Source: Pseudeuparius sepicola
Lineage: Eukaryota; Arthropoda; Insecta; Coleoptera; Anthribidae
DNA: 64,000 bases
Reading direction: 5' to 3'
NCBI GenBank assembly: GCA_963920635.1
Contig: OY987298.1
Span: 20,121,647 to 20,185,646 of the forward strand
Both the position numbers and the translations under genes were made by a program. How positions within the stretch are numbered: position 1 is the stretch's first letter; each line of letters opens with the position of its first letter. Positions 20,280-32,206 of this stretch are shown here, piece after piece. Under the pieces are notes generated by a model that saw nothing but the letters and a program-made list of their open reading frames with translations, had not been told where the DNA came from and ran no database searches.

Positions 20280-20410
20280 GTCATGATACCACGTGATTTT
20301 GTGTTGTTTCGGATTTGACTTGATTCCGCATTCGAAGTATACATCATCACCATCTTTGATATCTTCAGGGTTCAGTGTGCTGCCCAATGTCAGAGTTACC
20401 AGTGGAGCGT
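20280..20410 (-). CDS. Side-like Ig gene, exon (first half of an Ig domain)
   Basis: 131 bp. Acceptor TTTTTTTCAG just above 20410 and donor GTAAGT from 20279. Entry is phase 1 and exit phase 0. With the T left by the exon at 51808, the first codon is TAC, giving YAPLVTLTLGSTLNPEDIKDG, then DDVYFECGIKSNPK and ITWYHD. The block SLNPxDIKxGDDVYFEC is typical of insect Sidestep-family proteins and is the best single piece of evidence for the family. The cysteine is the B-strand half of the Ig disulphide; its partner is in the exon at 12867. The intron upstream is 31,397 bp long and full of transposons. Confidence 0.92.
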
Positions 20411-21995
20411 CTGAAAAAAACAAAAATTTACTTGGTAAACTGGTAATAGCAGAAATCTCTTGCTCACAACACGTTATTGGAAATTGTGATTTGTCCACAA
20501 TGAAGAGAGTTTACTTTTTCGAGTTTTGGGAAAGTAGGTAATTTTAATTTGCCCATCAAGCGAAGTAATAAGATTCCAAGCGGCTTTAATTTGCAAGCGT
20601 AGGCAGCTGGATCCCTCGAACAGTCTATTCCCCGTTGGTACATGTTTAAATTAATGAAATGTCATTTAATATAGAGGGTTATCCACAATGAAATGGCATC
20701 CGTAGTACAGCGGTATTCTACTCGAAAAATAAAATGACCCATGTTTTTTTGTTCAAAACCATACCGGGCCTTAAAATGGACCCCAAAATGTCGCCAAGCA
20801 TATTAAACATTAGTTGCAATAATCCAGTTACCTTTGGAAACAAAACAATCACACTTAGTATGCATTGTGATATTACATTTTGTTAGATGTTTTTTGGCAC
20901 TCATAGTTTTTAGTTTCATTAGGTAAGTGTAAGTTTATGTTTAAATTATAAAATCATTTAGTAACAATTGGAAGAGATTTCTACAAACAAAATATCAAAC
21001 AATAAAATATGTGTGAATGTTTCCAATGGTAACTGGATTATTGCGAATATAATGTTTAATATGCGCGGGAACGTGCGCGGTGGCTGAATTTTGGGCGCTA
21101 TCTCCAAACGACATAATTTTTGAAAAAAAAAGCAGAATCGTTTTTGTAGAGAATTAAATTTTCTTCAAAGTAACAAATTTAACACCTTGCAGTAAGTAGT
21201 CCGTTGCTAAATGATGGCAACCTTGTCAAAAAGCCATAATAATTATCGGATAAAGATAGAGCTGGAGGAAATTGGAAGAAGTTAAAATTGGCGAGATGTC
21301 TACTATGTAGCCACTCATTTAAATGCAGCCACCAAGTACGTTCTACAAATTATACAATTTATCTTTGGGAAGGGAAACCGTTGGTAAAATCTCCAAAAGT
21401 GTTGACGGGTGATTAAGTAGAAGATTATAAGTGTGAAAAATAGTGGCAGAGTTTTCAATTAGGGGCTGAAAATTAATTCTGTGTGGAAATATATTATTAA
21501 CTTCCCAGACAAGGAGGAGCGGATAGGGTAGTTATACAGGATGGTAACTTTTACGACTTTAATAAGTAAAGGCCAATTTCATAATTAAACTAAAGTAGGT
21601 ATCATTAATTTGAAATTAAATGAACTTTGCAACAATATTTAAACGATGTTGAGAGCAAATATTTGGAAAATCGGCGTTTCCATATATCTAGGTTTGTACA
21701 TCATTGATGGAGCTGTTTAAATAACTGAACAACCGAAAACGCTTGTTTTGTGGCCTGCCAGCCTCAACCCCATTCTGGTGGCGTTGTCGCAATATACGGT
21801 AATGATAAGCGTCTGTTTAGTTGCGTCTATATGCGGCCTTCGGGCCGGACAGGTACCGGAAGTAATATCGGTAATGAAATTTGAAGCGCTCATGTATGTT
21901 TACCTTCCGAAAAGCCCAGGGATAGGACGGCGCGTTTCGCTGATTGCTACTTATTGTTTTGGGAAAACTGAATCCATATGAGTCAGAAAGACTAT
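20411..21995. other. Intron with a weak inverted repeat
   Basis: Imperfect inverted arms at about 20795-20860 and 21008-21065 (AATAATCCAGTTACC versus GGTAACTGGATTATT) suggest an old foldback element of unknown edges. Nothing else is supported. Confidence 0.4.
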
Positions 21996-22348
21996 ACTGA
22001 TTTGGCAGTTCTAAAAGTGTCGCCTGGCGAACAGTGTGTAAGGATGTATATAAATAAAATGTTATAATCAGGGAATGAAGTAGTGGGAAGTGGTGGGGTG
22101 AAGCACGGGCAAATTGGATAGTAGATGCGACGCCACGCCTCCACTGAGGAATTCCCCACCAAATCGATTAGTACTTACTTGCGGTTAGTGCCCGTCCACC
22201 GCGATGGGTTGAATCGTTTCGATCGCGTTAGGTGGGAACGTCACCTGAATAGTTCATATCCATCTCTCTTATGCTTACGCGATTTCTTATTCGGATATAT
22301 TCTTACACACGACACGACACCGTTGGCAAAGTCTAGAGAATAGTGTAA
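21996..22348. mobile_element. MITE, ACTGATYTGGCAGT ends (copy 1)
   Basis: About 350 bp, sharing its whole length with 62702-63050. The left end ACTGATTTGGCAGTTCTAAA is kept; the right end is diverged (partial match only). The interior contains the shared block CTTACTTGCGGTTAGTGCCC. No coding capacity. A third stray end of this kind is at about 23676-23713. Confidence 0.6.
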
Positions 22349-22549
22349 GTCTGCTCACTTGGCCTGTGTAAACAAATATTTCCCCCCTGGCCGATCCCGC
22401 TCCCTTCGCCCTAGCCCTCGATCGATATCCCGCTGAGCGGGCGATTCCGAGCGTCACTTTGTTACACAGTGTCTCTCGGAACGGTGTGCTTCGTATTGTA
22501 CCGGGTGCGCGTAAATTATATCCAATACCGTTGCCAATTTTGAGTAGTG

Positions 22550-23139
22550 ATGGCTTATCACGGTTCTTATTGCAGTGCGGACGGATGTAAAAGCAATTCA
22601 AAAGACTGGGTGTCCTTTTTTTGAATTCCTAAAGACCCTGAAAGGTAAGATTTAGTTGGACGTATAATTAAGCAAAAATTTCTTAATCAATTATTTCTAT
22701 AGTCATCGAAATATTACCTATTATAATATTACATAATACTCGTATTACGCATAATATATTATATAATGTTGAATAATATAAAGCCGACATGCCACAGGCG
22801 TGTTTTTTCTTTGTTGTAAATAAAAATATTCGTTGAAGGCCATAAATTTGCGAATATTATGTACCTGAAGAGGCACATAAACGTATTAAAATTTGTAAGG
22901 CACATTTTGTTGACCAATCATTCACTTCGTCCGGAAAAAGTTTATTAACAACTGCTGTTCCATTAAGATTATTACCAGAAGGTCTAGAAGCTTATGGTTA
23001 TAGGCATATTCGAATGCGCAACCTGGCAGGCAGAGACAAGTCAACAATATTTAGTGAACTAAAAACCTATGAAGGCAGTTCAGGACCATTTGGAAGATTG
23101 ACAGTACTTCCACCAGAACTTAGTGAATATAGTATTTAG
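22550..23139 (+). pseudogene. THAP-domain transposon gene, broken copy 1
   Basis: Exon 1 (22550-22644) starts MAYHGSYCSADGCKSNSKDW, with the C-x4-C of a THAP zinc finger. A TGA interrupts it in a T run before IPKDPER, and a GTAAGA donor follows. Similarity resumes at about 22836 (FVEGHKFAN), is shifted by a 2-bp insertion, then reads VPEEAHKRIKICKAHF with the C-x2-H pair and a further tail to a TAG at about 23137-23139. The WKNALG segment seen in copy 2 is missing. THAP domains occur at the N-terminus of P-element-type transposases; no transposase core was found. Confidence 0.75.
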
Positions 23140-23713
23140 AAAATATTTTCTTATCAAAATTTAATGACTTATCGTCATCAGGATGGCTTAGGTTCTAACC
23201 TACTAAAGGAATTCCGATCAGTAAAATACCTACATAAAAAATTTTCATCACGACTATTTGGTTTCATTATATACGCGAGTTTGTATTTACTACACACTTA
23301 AATTTGCGAATAGGAAATTACAAACCCAAAGATAAAATAAATCAAATCCAAAACTTACAATTTTGTATACACTTATGTATATTTTTACTTGCATATGTTT
23401 AGTCTTGCGTTATTTAAATGGAAAAAGTAAATTACCTGCATTTTTATTATACATTATGCTCCTTATTTTTTTGCTATACCTATTACTCCTATTGCGCATA
23501 ATCGAAAGTCAATATCGAGGTGCCCCCGTATAACTTGGTGCAACCAGCTTTACGGTGTTTTGGATAGTCCACGCTCGTAAATAACGAAGTGGCGAGCTGA
23601 CATTAATTTACGACCAGTCGCAAAAAATCGGCGACTTTTCGACGACTTCAAAGGAGAGATCCGACTTTTAGTATTCTCTACACTTTGTCTTTAGCACTGC
23701 CAGGTCAGTACAG
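23140..23713. other. Non-coding end with a stray MITE terminus
   Basis: The last 38 bp (about 23676-23713) on the minus strand read ACTGACCTGGCAGTGCTAAAG, matching the ends of the MITE at 62702. It may be the right end of the element that carries THAP copy 1. Confidence 0.45.
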
Positions 23714-26700
23714 GTATGGCTCATATTCCATTTACGCTGTGAGTGAAAAATGAAGGCAAGAAAAGGAGAAGGAAATACAAATCATATTATGTAAATCATC
23801 CATAAGTCTATCGCAACTGGCAACGTATAGTCTCGCTGGGCATATCGAAATACCCTGTTTACCAGCGGCCCCAAAGCTGTGTAGGAGTCAAGGAATGGAA
23901 TTGTAGGATTTTGTTCTTTGAAAAAATAGTATTGACGCTTGACTGAGACTTTCGCTTGTTTCCACCACGTATTATGTCCGCCTATGCCTGTCGCTCGAGC
24001 CCACTAATATTACATGTATGTTTCATGAGGGGGGCAGAACGCCTTGCGCCGAATATGTAAATGAGGGGGATGGATTAATTGTGTTATTTATTGTGTCCTG
24101 ATAGCGGGCACGCCACCACCGCGCCGCGCCGTCAGGCTTCCGCGTGCGGGCCCGCAGAACTGGCCCTAATTAAATGTTTATTATGCCGCGTTTTCAGGTT
24201 AATAGGGCGTGTGGGTAGGGATCCTTGAAAAATGGCGGCGGCGCGCGGTGCCATTACGATAAGGGCGGAGAGTGGTTTATGGGTTGGAAAGGATGGCTTT
24301 GCCTTGGCTTGTGAATATGTTACGCGTTTGGAAAAAATGTATATCGAATTGAGACGCCAACATAAAATTACACTAGTAACACAGGCATTTTGGTTTTTAG
24401 ATGGTTATTTATGTTTTTACTGTGGTAATATGCACAAAGGACAGCAGCTCGTGGGACGCGCGGCAGTGTGACTTCCCATCAATTCACTAACATTATTTAA
24501 TTTTTCATGATGCAGGGTAGTTTTCAGCAAAGAAATCAGTACACACCTATTAGTAGGGAGCATTATTATTGACATCATAATAAGAAAGTGGAATGGGGTG
24601 AATTTGAAAATTGGCAACTTATACAGAGTGTCTACTTTTATATTTATACCTATACAAATCCATAAAATCTCTACTTTTGGAGATATTCGTTTGAACTTTT
24701 TTTGGTTGAAAGGTCTTAAAAACCGTTTCTTTTGACCTACCGTTATAAAAACGCAAATCCAGGCCGGATACGATTTTTTATACCGTCGATTTCACTGAAA
24801 CCGTTTAGATTTATTTATTTAAAATCTGACATAACATTGTTAATCAGGACACCCAAAATCCTCTATGTACCAAATTTGAACAAAAAAATATAATGAGTTC
24901 CATTCTACAAGGTGCAAAATTTGAGCATAACAGGAATTTTAAAGGCATCTGGCGAGTTAAGTATGCCACGGAATTGCTTCAAAATAGTTGAACGGTCAAC
25001 ACGACCACTCAAAGGTTTGGTGTGCAAAGATCCAATAAAAATATACAAAGTTTTTTTTCTGTGCCATGTCAAAGTGTTGTCAAAATCCGAGTGTATTAAA
25101 ACCGCCCAGCGTTATAAACGAACTACAAAACACAGCCTGCCAGTCAGCAAGTCCATATGAGTTAGGTGGCTGGTGTGCCACTGTGGCATACCAGCCACAG
25201 TGGCGCTACAACAGGAAACGCACAGAAATGGCATCATATTAGACTGTGACTTCGTTGAGAAAGGTCCAATAATTTAAATTGTTAATGTTTTTTCAATAAT
25301 ATCTTTTTTAAAATTGGAATAGAGTCACAATAATAATAAGAACACATTTCCTTAATAACTTGTTCCGTTATTTCCCAGGCAAACCAAATTTCCTATTTGA
25401 CAGATGTGGGCTGTGACGACAAGACCCTCTTGAGGCGCAGAACATGAATCAACATAACCCGGATTTTAAAAAAAAAATAATAAAATTTTTTTTCGCACTT
25501 GGTGCAAACGTTATTAGCATTGTAGATTTAATTTTGCAACGAATACCTACAAATTAAAACATAAATGCATTTAGTCGCTATATGTCGATATTGTGGGTAG
25601 ATGAATTAATAGGAAGTTCAAATAACCAACAATCTTGAATGATTACCCTCTATATATATATATATCCCTCTAACCCCTTCTAGTAGTTGTAGAAGATGAA
25701 GGAAACTCGAGTCTTACATCTCACCGCTGTTGACTAATAATCAGTTGAATTAATTATCATCTAGCTGATGGAACCCGTAACTATGTTAGCTTAGTTGGTT
25801 CAAAGCGCATACGGACCCAGTAGGAGTCTCGGGTTCCAATCTCGGTTGGAGTGAATTTTTTTCAAATGATTATCCTTTACCTGGAATGCCATAAAAATAT
25901 CGCTCTTGATAAATTGTAATATCTACAATTGTTAGAACTATAGCTCTTAATTTGACGAATAGGTATTTTAATTTATCTAATCAGTTTTTATATAAAATTT
26001 AGGGCAAAATATTTTTTCTTCTTTTTCTCTGGGAAACTTTTCTTAAGAAAACCACTACACTCAAGTCACATTAGTTTCATATAAGCAGGGCCAAAAGCTG
26101 AAATATAATAACTCTAAATTTCCTAGTTTTCACATGAGCCGTCTCGTCGTTTCACCTATCCAGGGATACTTTGTTTACTTATTTCGTTATCTTAAGTTAT
26201 CTTCCAAATTGTTATGATCTTGTAACAGGAACCTTAAAATTTTGCAGCCAACTTTCAGAAAGGTTTATTAGGATGCTTCGGTATTAATGGAATATACATT
26301 CTCTGCCAAGAACTTATACATCCAAACGATGCTGTTATGGTAATGATAACAGTATAAGAGGTTTTATAGGGTCGTTTGATGTTCCATAAAAATGAGTTCG
26401 TAAAACCCACTTAATGAACCCTAAAGAATGGCACATAAAGGTATGGGAGTAAATATGTCGCAAAATAACCGTGTCACCATATAATCTAAAAGTAAATAAA
26501 CATCAAGTAGGCATACCTGCCTATAGTGTTGACAAACCAATGAATAATTTGTAATTTTCACTTGAAAAATAGAAAAGTGGTGCTTCCTTGATAATTTATA
26601 GGTCCGATTCCGATAGAGTCACTAACAGATAATACGAAATACTACAGTATATTTATCACCAAGTTGGAATTAAGGTACTCATTTGCACACCGCTTGCACG

Positions 26701-26929
26701 TACTACCAGCGTCCAGAGATATACTAATAAGTCCCGGCACTCGGCCTTGTGTAAACAAACGTTTCCCTCTTGCCCGCTCCCCTCCACATCGAGCTGATCG
26801 ATAAAACTTATAATATAAGAAAATAAGCTGCACACAGTGTAGCTGAGAGCGGTTCGTTCGCATTCTACCGGGTGCGCGCAAAATATTACCGTAAAATATT
26901 ACCGACCGACCGTGACTGTGTTGTCGTGA
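23714..26929. other. Intron sequence, mostly unassigned
   Basis: A GC-rich island lies at about 24110-24260. A truncated foldback-type end (TA then CAGAGTGTCTAC) begins near 24625. (TA)n is at 25649-25667. A tRNA-like sequence at 25785 is listed separately. The stretch 26640-26929 is shared, with divergence, with 22350-22549 and is the upstream region of the THAP element. No other gene is recognised. Confidence 0.4.
25785..25861 (+). repeat. tRNA-like sequence (probable SINE head)
   Basis: TAGCTTAGTTGG fits an A box and GGTTCCAATC a B box with one change. Spacing is tRNA-like and a T run follows. Stems do not close well, so a tRNA-derived SINE or decayed tRNA is more likely than a gene. Confidence 0.45.
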
Positions 26930-27325
26930 TGATGGCAGTGCGGATGGCTGTAAAACCAGTTCAAAAGACTATACTACCTTTTTTTTCATTTCCTAAAGAC
27001 CCTGAAAGGTAAGATTGAGTTTGAGGCACCTATCTACAACAATTAAGATATTTTAATGTGACATTTGAATACCTAGGTATTAATTGAAAATAATATAGAT
27101 ATAATTTTAAATTTTTAAAAATTTTAAGGTGCCAGCAATGGAAGAATGCCTTAGGGTTCATCGGAGAACATAAATTTGCGAATATTCCACCTGAAGAGGC
27201 ATATAAACCTATAAGAATTTGCAAGGCGCATTTTAATGATCAGTCATTCACTTCGTCCGGAAAACGTTTAGTAAAAATTGCTGTCCCCTCGGCTGTCCCA
27301 TTAAGATTATTGTCAGAAGCTTATG
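26930..27325 (+). pseudogene. THAP-domain transposon gene, broken copy 2
   Basis: Exon 1 ends at 27008 with GTAAGA; exon 2 runs 27129-27325 between an AAG acceptor and a GTAAG donor. Exon 2 is clean: CQQWKNALGFIGEHKFANI, PPEEAYKP, ICKAHFNDQSF and AVPLRLL, with the C-x2-H half of the THAP finger. In exon 1 the C-x4-C half has lost its first Cys and is out of frame with FPKDPER because of a length change in a T run. The upstream 250 bp match copy 1. Both copies are broken at the same T run. Confidence 0.75.
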
Positions 27326-27554
27326 GTAAGACGCATGCTTGTGTAGGTACGTATGCATAATAATTTGTTATATACTGTTTATGTCAATTTAAATATCAAA
27401 ATATTTACTACAGTAGATATGATTAGTTTAACTCTTTGTCGTTAAATATTTATTTGTTATTTTTATGTCTATTAAAAATGAATATAAAACATAAAAAATT
27501 GCATTTTTATTCATGTTCCAACCAAAGTCTACAGATATACCTACTAATTATGTA
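27326..27554. other. Intron of the THAP relic / short unassigned stretch
   Basis: AT-rich sequence with nothing recognised. Confidence 0.3.
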
Positions 27555-28552
27555 CAGGGTGTTCACGAAATATTGGAGAACCCCCTTAACTTTCTTATTT
27601 TTGACCAGAGGAAAAAGTGTTTTATATGAAAGTTGTAGAAAATTTTCTCAACTTTCCAACGTTGTTTTCAGAAAGAAAATCGAACGTCGCGTTTTCAAGA
27701 TAGAGACCTAAGTTGTGTTTTTTTAAATGAAACACCCTGTATGTTATTGAATTTTTAGATTCTACGCTTCATTCCGATTACAATGATATATATATATATA
27801 ATATGTTTTATATAACTTTTGTCATAGAAAATTGCATTTTAATACAGGCTTACACAAAAACTAAGGTGGCCATGAAACTAGAACTAACACATTGAAGAAT
27901 ATTTTTGATTTGTTCCAAGAGAATGAATTAGAAATCACAAAGATCCGAATGAAAATATATAAGAACTGCAAGGGAAACGGATACATTTTTCAAATAACAA
28001 TCAAGATATAATATTAACAAGTATTAATAATTTGAAAAAGAGATATCGCTCATGCCTCCAAGTGAAAGGATTACAATTCGAACAGTTCTTATGAAAAATA
28101 TTGTTATTGTTATACTTTTGTTATATTTATATTTTGTTTGTGTAGTAAAATTAATATGCTTTTCTGTTGAGTTTTTATGATTTTTTCTCTTGGAACATAT
28201 CAAAAATATTCTTAATGTGTTCGTTCTAGTTTCATGGCAACCTTAGTTTTTGTGTAATCCTGTTTTAAAATGCAATTTTCTACTACAAAAGTTATATAAA
28301 ACATATTAAATATATATATCATTGTAATCGGAATGAAGCGTAGAATCTAAAAATTCAATAACATACAGCGTGTTTCATTTAAAAAAAAACACAAGTTAGG
28401 TCTCTATCTTGAAAACGCGACGTTCGATTTTCTTTCTGAAAACGGCATTGGAAAGTTGAAAAAATTTTATAGAACTTTCATATAAAATACTTTTTCCTCT
28501 GGTCAAAAATAAGAAAGTTAAGGGGGGTCTCCAATATTTCGTGAACACCCTG
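27555..28552. mobile_element. Foldback element, CAGGGTGTTCACG ends, TA flanks
   Basis: 998 bp, a near-complete palindrome centred near 28050. It starts CAGGGTGTTCACGAAAT and ends with the reverse complement, with TA on each side. Both arms contain an inner ACACCCTGTA-type end (near 27730 on the left; altered on the right), as if built from a smaller element. No coding capacity. Confidence 0.85.
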
Positions 28553-29532
28553 TACATGTTACAGCTTAGTCGCTTGAATGCACAGTGGTGGGATATCTAG
28601 GCTCACTAGGCTGCTTGTTTACGTTTATTTAATCTGGGGGTACAAAGATTTTACACGAGGCGATGGAATTTTTTTATTATACTTCTTTGAAAACACCTTA
28701 TTTTCATCTGTTTTAACAATAATGAAAGATGGCGCATGGAAAAACTTTCCGTGCGCTGAATAAAAATACCGAATATAGGGCTTTAAAATAGAAATATACA
28801 GCAAAGTAAACAAAATTTAAGAAACTCTATATGCTCTCTGATATTTAATATATACCTATTTTGTATTTTAATTCGTAAGTGTTTCAATATTTAGATACAT
28901 TTCTGTAATATTTTTGACGTTTTATTCACCTTATCTGACAATAACTAATTTACAACAAAGCACCTTTGAAACAATTTGAGAGTAACCATGGAAACGCATT
29001 ATACATACCAAACACTATATTGTCTGCATTGTTTATTTTTTGTCAATTAAATTTATTATAATATGCCGATAAAATGTTTTAAGTTTCCGTTTTCAAAGAA
29101 GTATAATAAAAAATATCGTTCATTACACGTCCAGAAATAGATTTTTCCGTGCTTGCATGACTTCCCGTGTTTGGCTGCGCCTCACACGGGAATTTGTCAC
29201 GCGCGCACGGAAAAATCTTTATTTCCAGACTCGTAATGAAATATACTATAGCGTTACCCTGTCAAGAAAATTGCGGACTTTATCAGCGGCATTAGTTCAG
29301 TTTATTCCTTATTAAGGAATAAATAACTCTGATGAAAAATTCATTCGAAGAGAGAAATTTTTAAACGAAATAATCCGCAAGAGAGGAACATTAATCATCG
29401 TGTGATGGACGCATACAAAGGTAAGAAAAATATCGAGGTACCTCATCTGCTTCGCCTTTTTTTTTGTCTTTAATCATGATACAGCGTGGAAAAAATATGA
29501 ATATGAAATATGAAAATATGTATCTTAATATA
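28553..29532. other. Intron sequence with two smaller inverted repeats
   Basis: ATTATACTTCTTTGAAAAC near 28680 is matched in inverse near 29090. A second imperfect hairpin with arms around 29123-29157 and 29199-29236 encloses TTTCCGTGC/GCACGGAAA. These may be remains of one old foldback element. A degenerate open frame elsewhere has no recognisable content. Confidence 0.4.
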
Positions 29533-30557
29533 CAGGGTGATTCAATTTTAATCTGCGACACTTCAACAGGTGATAGAAAACCAAAAAATAACGGCACTTT
29601 CTTGTATAAACTATATCATTTTAAGGATTTATAAAAAAGTTACAGGGTGTTAAAGTTGCCAGAAATATGTGGAATTTATTGAATATTTTACAAACTAGTT
29701 GAGATATTTAAGTCATATTTAGTACACGTTATAACGGCATGGGTTAGCATAAAACCTGTTAATATCAAACACCTTGAACAACCAGTGGCGTAGAAGTGGG
29801 TAATTAGTATAATTTTTTTTGAAAAAAAATAGAACCACCTTGTATAGCAATAAAATGTATTCAATTTCTTATGTAAATTTTAATTGTAAACAAAAACGTT
29901 CTCAGCATTTTTTGATATGTATCATGGTTTCATAGCAAATTTGATTTTTTCGTATTACCTATTCCGGGGTACTTCTGAAAAATTAACTTAAAACTTTTCT
30001 CCATAAGTAACACTCAATGTAGAAAAAAATGTGTTTTTTACTTTAAATACAGTAACTTTTTCCAATAAACTTGCCCATTCAAGGTTTTAGTTTTCAAGAT
30101 ACAGAGCGTAAAGTTATTATTATTATTATTTCTATACTTTAAGTGTTACTTATGGAGCAAATTTTTTAGATAATTTTTCAGAAATACCCAGAAATAATAA
30201 AAAAATCAAATTTGCCACGAAACCATGACTCATACAAAAAAATTAGCAAGAGGGAATTTTTGTTTAAAATTACAATTTACATAAGAAATTGAATACATTT
30301 TATTGCTATTCAAGGTAGTTCTATTTTTTTCTATTTTTTATGCTAACCTATGCCGTTATAACGTGTACCAAATATTATTTAAATATCTCAACTAGTTTGG
30401 TAAATATTCAATAAAGTCCACATATTTCTTAAAACTTTAACACCCTGTAACTTTTTAATAAGGCCCTAAAATGATATAGTTCATAAAAGAAAGTGCGGTT
30501 ATTTTTTGGTTTTCTATCACCTGTTGAAGTGTCGCAGAATAAAACTGAATCACCCTG
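29533..30557. mobile_element. Foldback element, CAGGGTGATTCAAT ends, TA flanks
   Basis: 1,025 bp. Begins CAGGGTGATTCAATTTTAAT, ends ATTGAATCACCCTG-like sequence with a few changes, flanked by TA. Arms mirror each other through most of their length (for example TTATAACGTGTACYAAATAT near 29727 and 30358). Centre near 30060. Non-coding. Confidence 0.8.
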
Positions 30558-30595
30558 TATATCGTTGATTTTTTGGAATTTTTTTTATACATAAC

Positions 30596-31138
30596 AAATA
30601 TTCCCGAACCAAAATACAAATATTCCCGAAAGTTGGTGTATGTTCTATAATCATATTAGGCGCACTTAGAATGGTTGCAAGTTAAACAGCATACAGGGTA
30701 GGTAAAAAAAATATAAAAATTGTACAAGAGTAAAGTACCCTTATTTCAAAAAATTCAACAAATGGTTATTAAGAAAAGTTGTTTAGAATTAAAAGCTATG
30801 CCTAAATACCAAAACAAAGCCTCCTAAGAAAAAAAATATTTTTTTGAAAAACATTAGGTATGTAATAATCTAAAAAAATTGTTTATTATTCACACTAAAA
30901 AATTTCATAAATCAACCAACATTAAATTAAATAAATAACTTTGTTCGAATTTAAGCATATTTGTAAAATTAACTTAGATTTTTAATTTTTTAGGGAATCA
31001 CAAACATCATGTTTGTTGCAACGATATTAAACAAAACTTTAAAATTTCGAAAAAATTCTTCCGAACAAGGTAAAACATTAGTAATGTTAATGTGTATATT
31101 AAAAAAACTCTCATTTAAGGTGCAAAATTTTTATTTTA

Positions 31139-31174
<36 letters not shown>

Positions 31175-31535
31175 TCTCACCCTCACAATACTCCAAACTA
31201 GGAGTACCCCAGAAGCAACCACATGCTTGTGCGGTTTTGAATGCTCAATCTAATGCCCCTATAAGAAAGAAAATTGACAAAAAAAGTTTTTTCTTAGGAG
31301 GCTTTGTTTTGGTATTTAGGCATAGCTTTTAATTCTAAACAACTTTTCTTAATAACCTTTTGCTGAATTTTTTGAAATAAGGGTACTTTACTCTTGTACC
31401 CTGTAGGTATGCTGTTTAACTTGTAACCATTCTAAGTGCACCTAATATGATTATTGAACATGCAATATCTGTATTTTGGTTGGGGAATTTACAAAAAAAA
31501 AGTCCTATATGTTGCATACTTAAATGACCACACTG
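30596..31535. mobile_element. Foldback element with an inserted LINE tail in its loop
   Basis: Inverted arms about 30596-30835 and 31280-31491; the right terminus is probably CACTG followed by TA at 31536. The left terminus is lost next to the previous element. Inner ends CAGGGTA (30692) and TACCCTG (31399) are also mirrored. The loop holds (AAT)n with a LINE-like tail (31141-31236) and then a ~25-bp piece of the other foldback family (TGAATGCTCAATCTAATGCC). Confidence 0.65.
31141..31236 (-). repeat. LINE-like 3' tail with (ATT)n, second copy
   Basis: (TAA)n then the same unique segment as at 15370-15426. The longer TAA run here suggests a younger tail. Confidence 0.5.
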
Positions 31536-31545
31536 TATATGTATA

Positions 31546-31740
31546 CAGGGTGATTTATTCATAACTACATTAATTTTAACAGTGGGTAGGGAAAAATGCT
31601 ATGAATGGGAAATCGCAATTAAAAAAATTCCAACTTTTTTTTAAAGCCGGAATTATTTTTTTTCTAAAAAATTATTGGGTTTTCAATATGGTGTAATTTA
31701 GTAAACCATGCACTATACCCCTCGATTATATTCTTGAAGC
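31546..31740. mobile_element. Half foldback element, CAGGGTGATTTATTC end
   Basis: TA followed by CAGGGTGATTTATTCATAAC; no inverted partner follows, so only one end remains. The right edge is arbitrary. Confidence 0.4.
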
Positions 31741-32206
31741 CATATTTATTGCGAAACAATTTTGTACCCGAAATTCCATTAAACGGCACAATAATTCACT
31801 GTTTAATTTCTCCGAAAACCCGACCCCGCCGCTGGACGTCCCGGCCCCCATGGCGGCGTTTAAAATCCCGTTCGGTTTGGAATTTATGTGATTTTAGGCG
31901 GCGCGTAATTGAAAACCGAAGTTGCCAAGTGTATTTAATAAATGGATATTGACGTCGACTATAGGGTCCATTTTTTATATTTATGTGGCGCACGCTCAAC
32001 GCTTCTGGCATATAAAGCGATTTTTATTAAGCCGCCAGTCCCCACTGGCTCCCTCCCGGTTTATCAGATTTTGAATTTTTTGCTTCCTTTCTTCGGGCAG
32101 ACTTTGAGGAATTTGTATTTGTAATAAATATGTAGTAGTAAAGTAGTCAAACGCTAATGCTATTTAGAATAGATTAAGCAGCATAGCAGTATTTTTAGAA
32201 AATATA
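31741..32206. other. Intron sequence with a GC-rich island
   Basis: The island at 31790-31900 is GC-rich, lacks a long frame and is not part of any repeat seen in this window. Nothing else. Confidence 0.35.
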
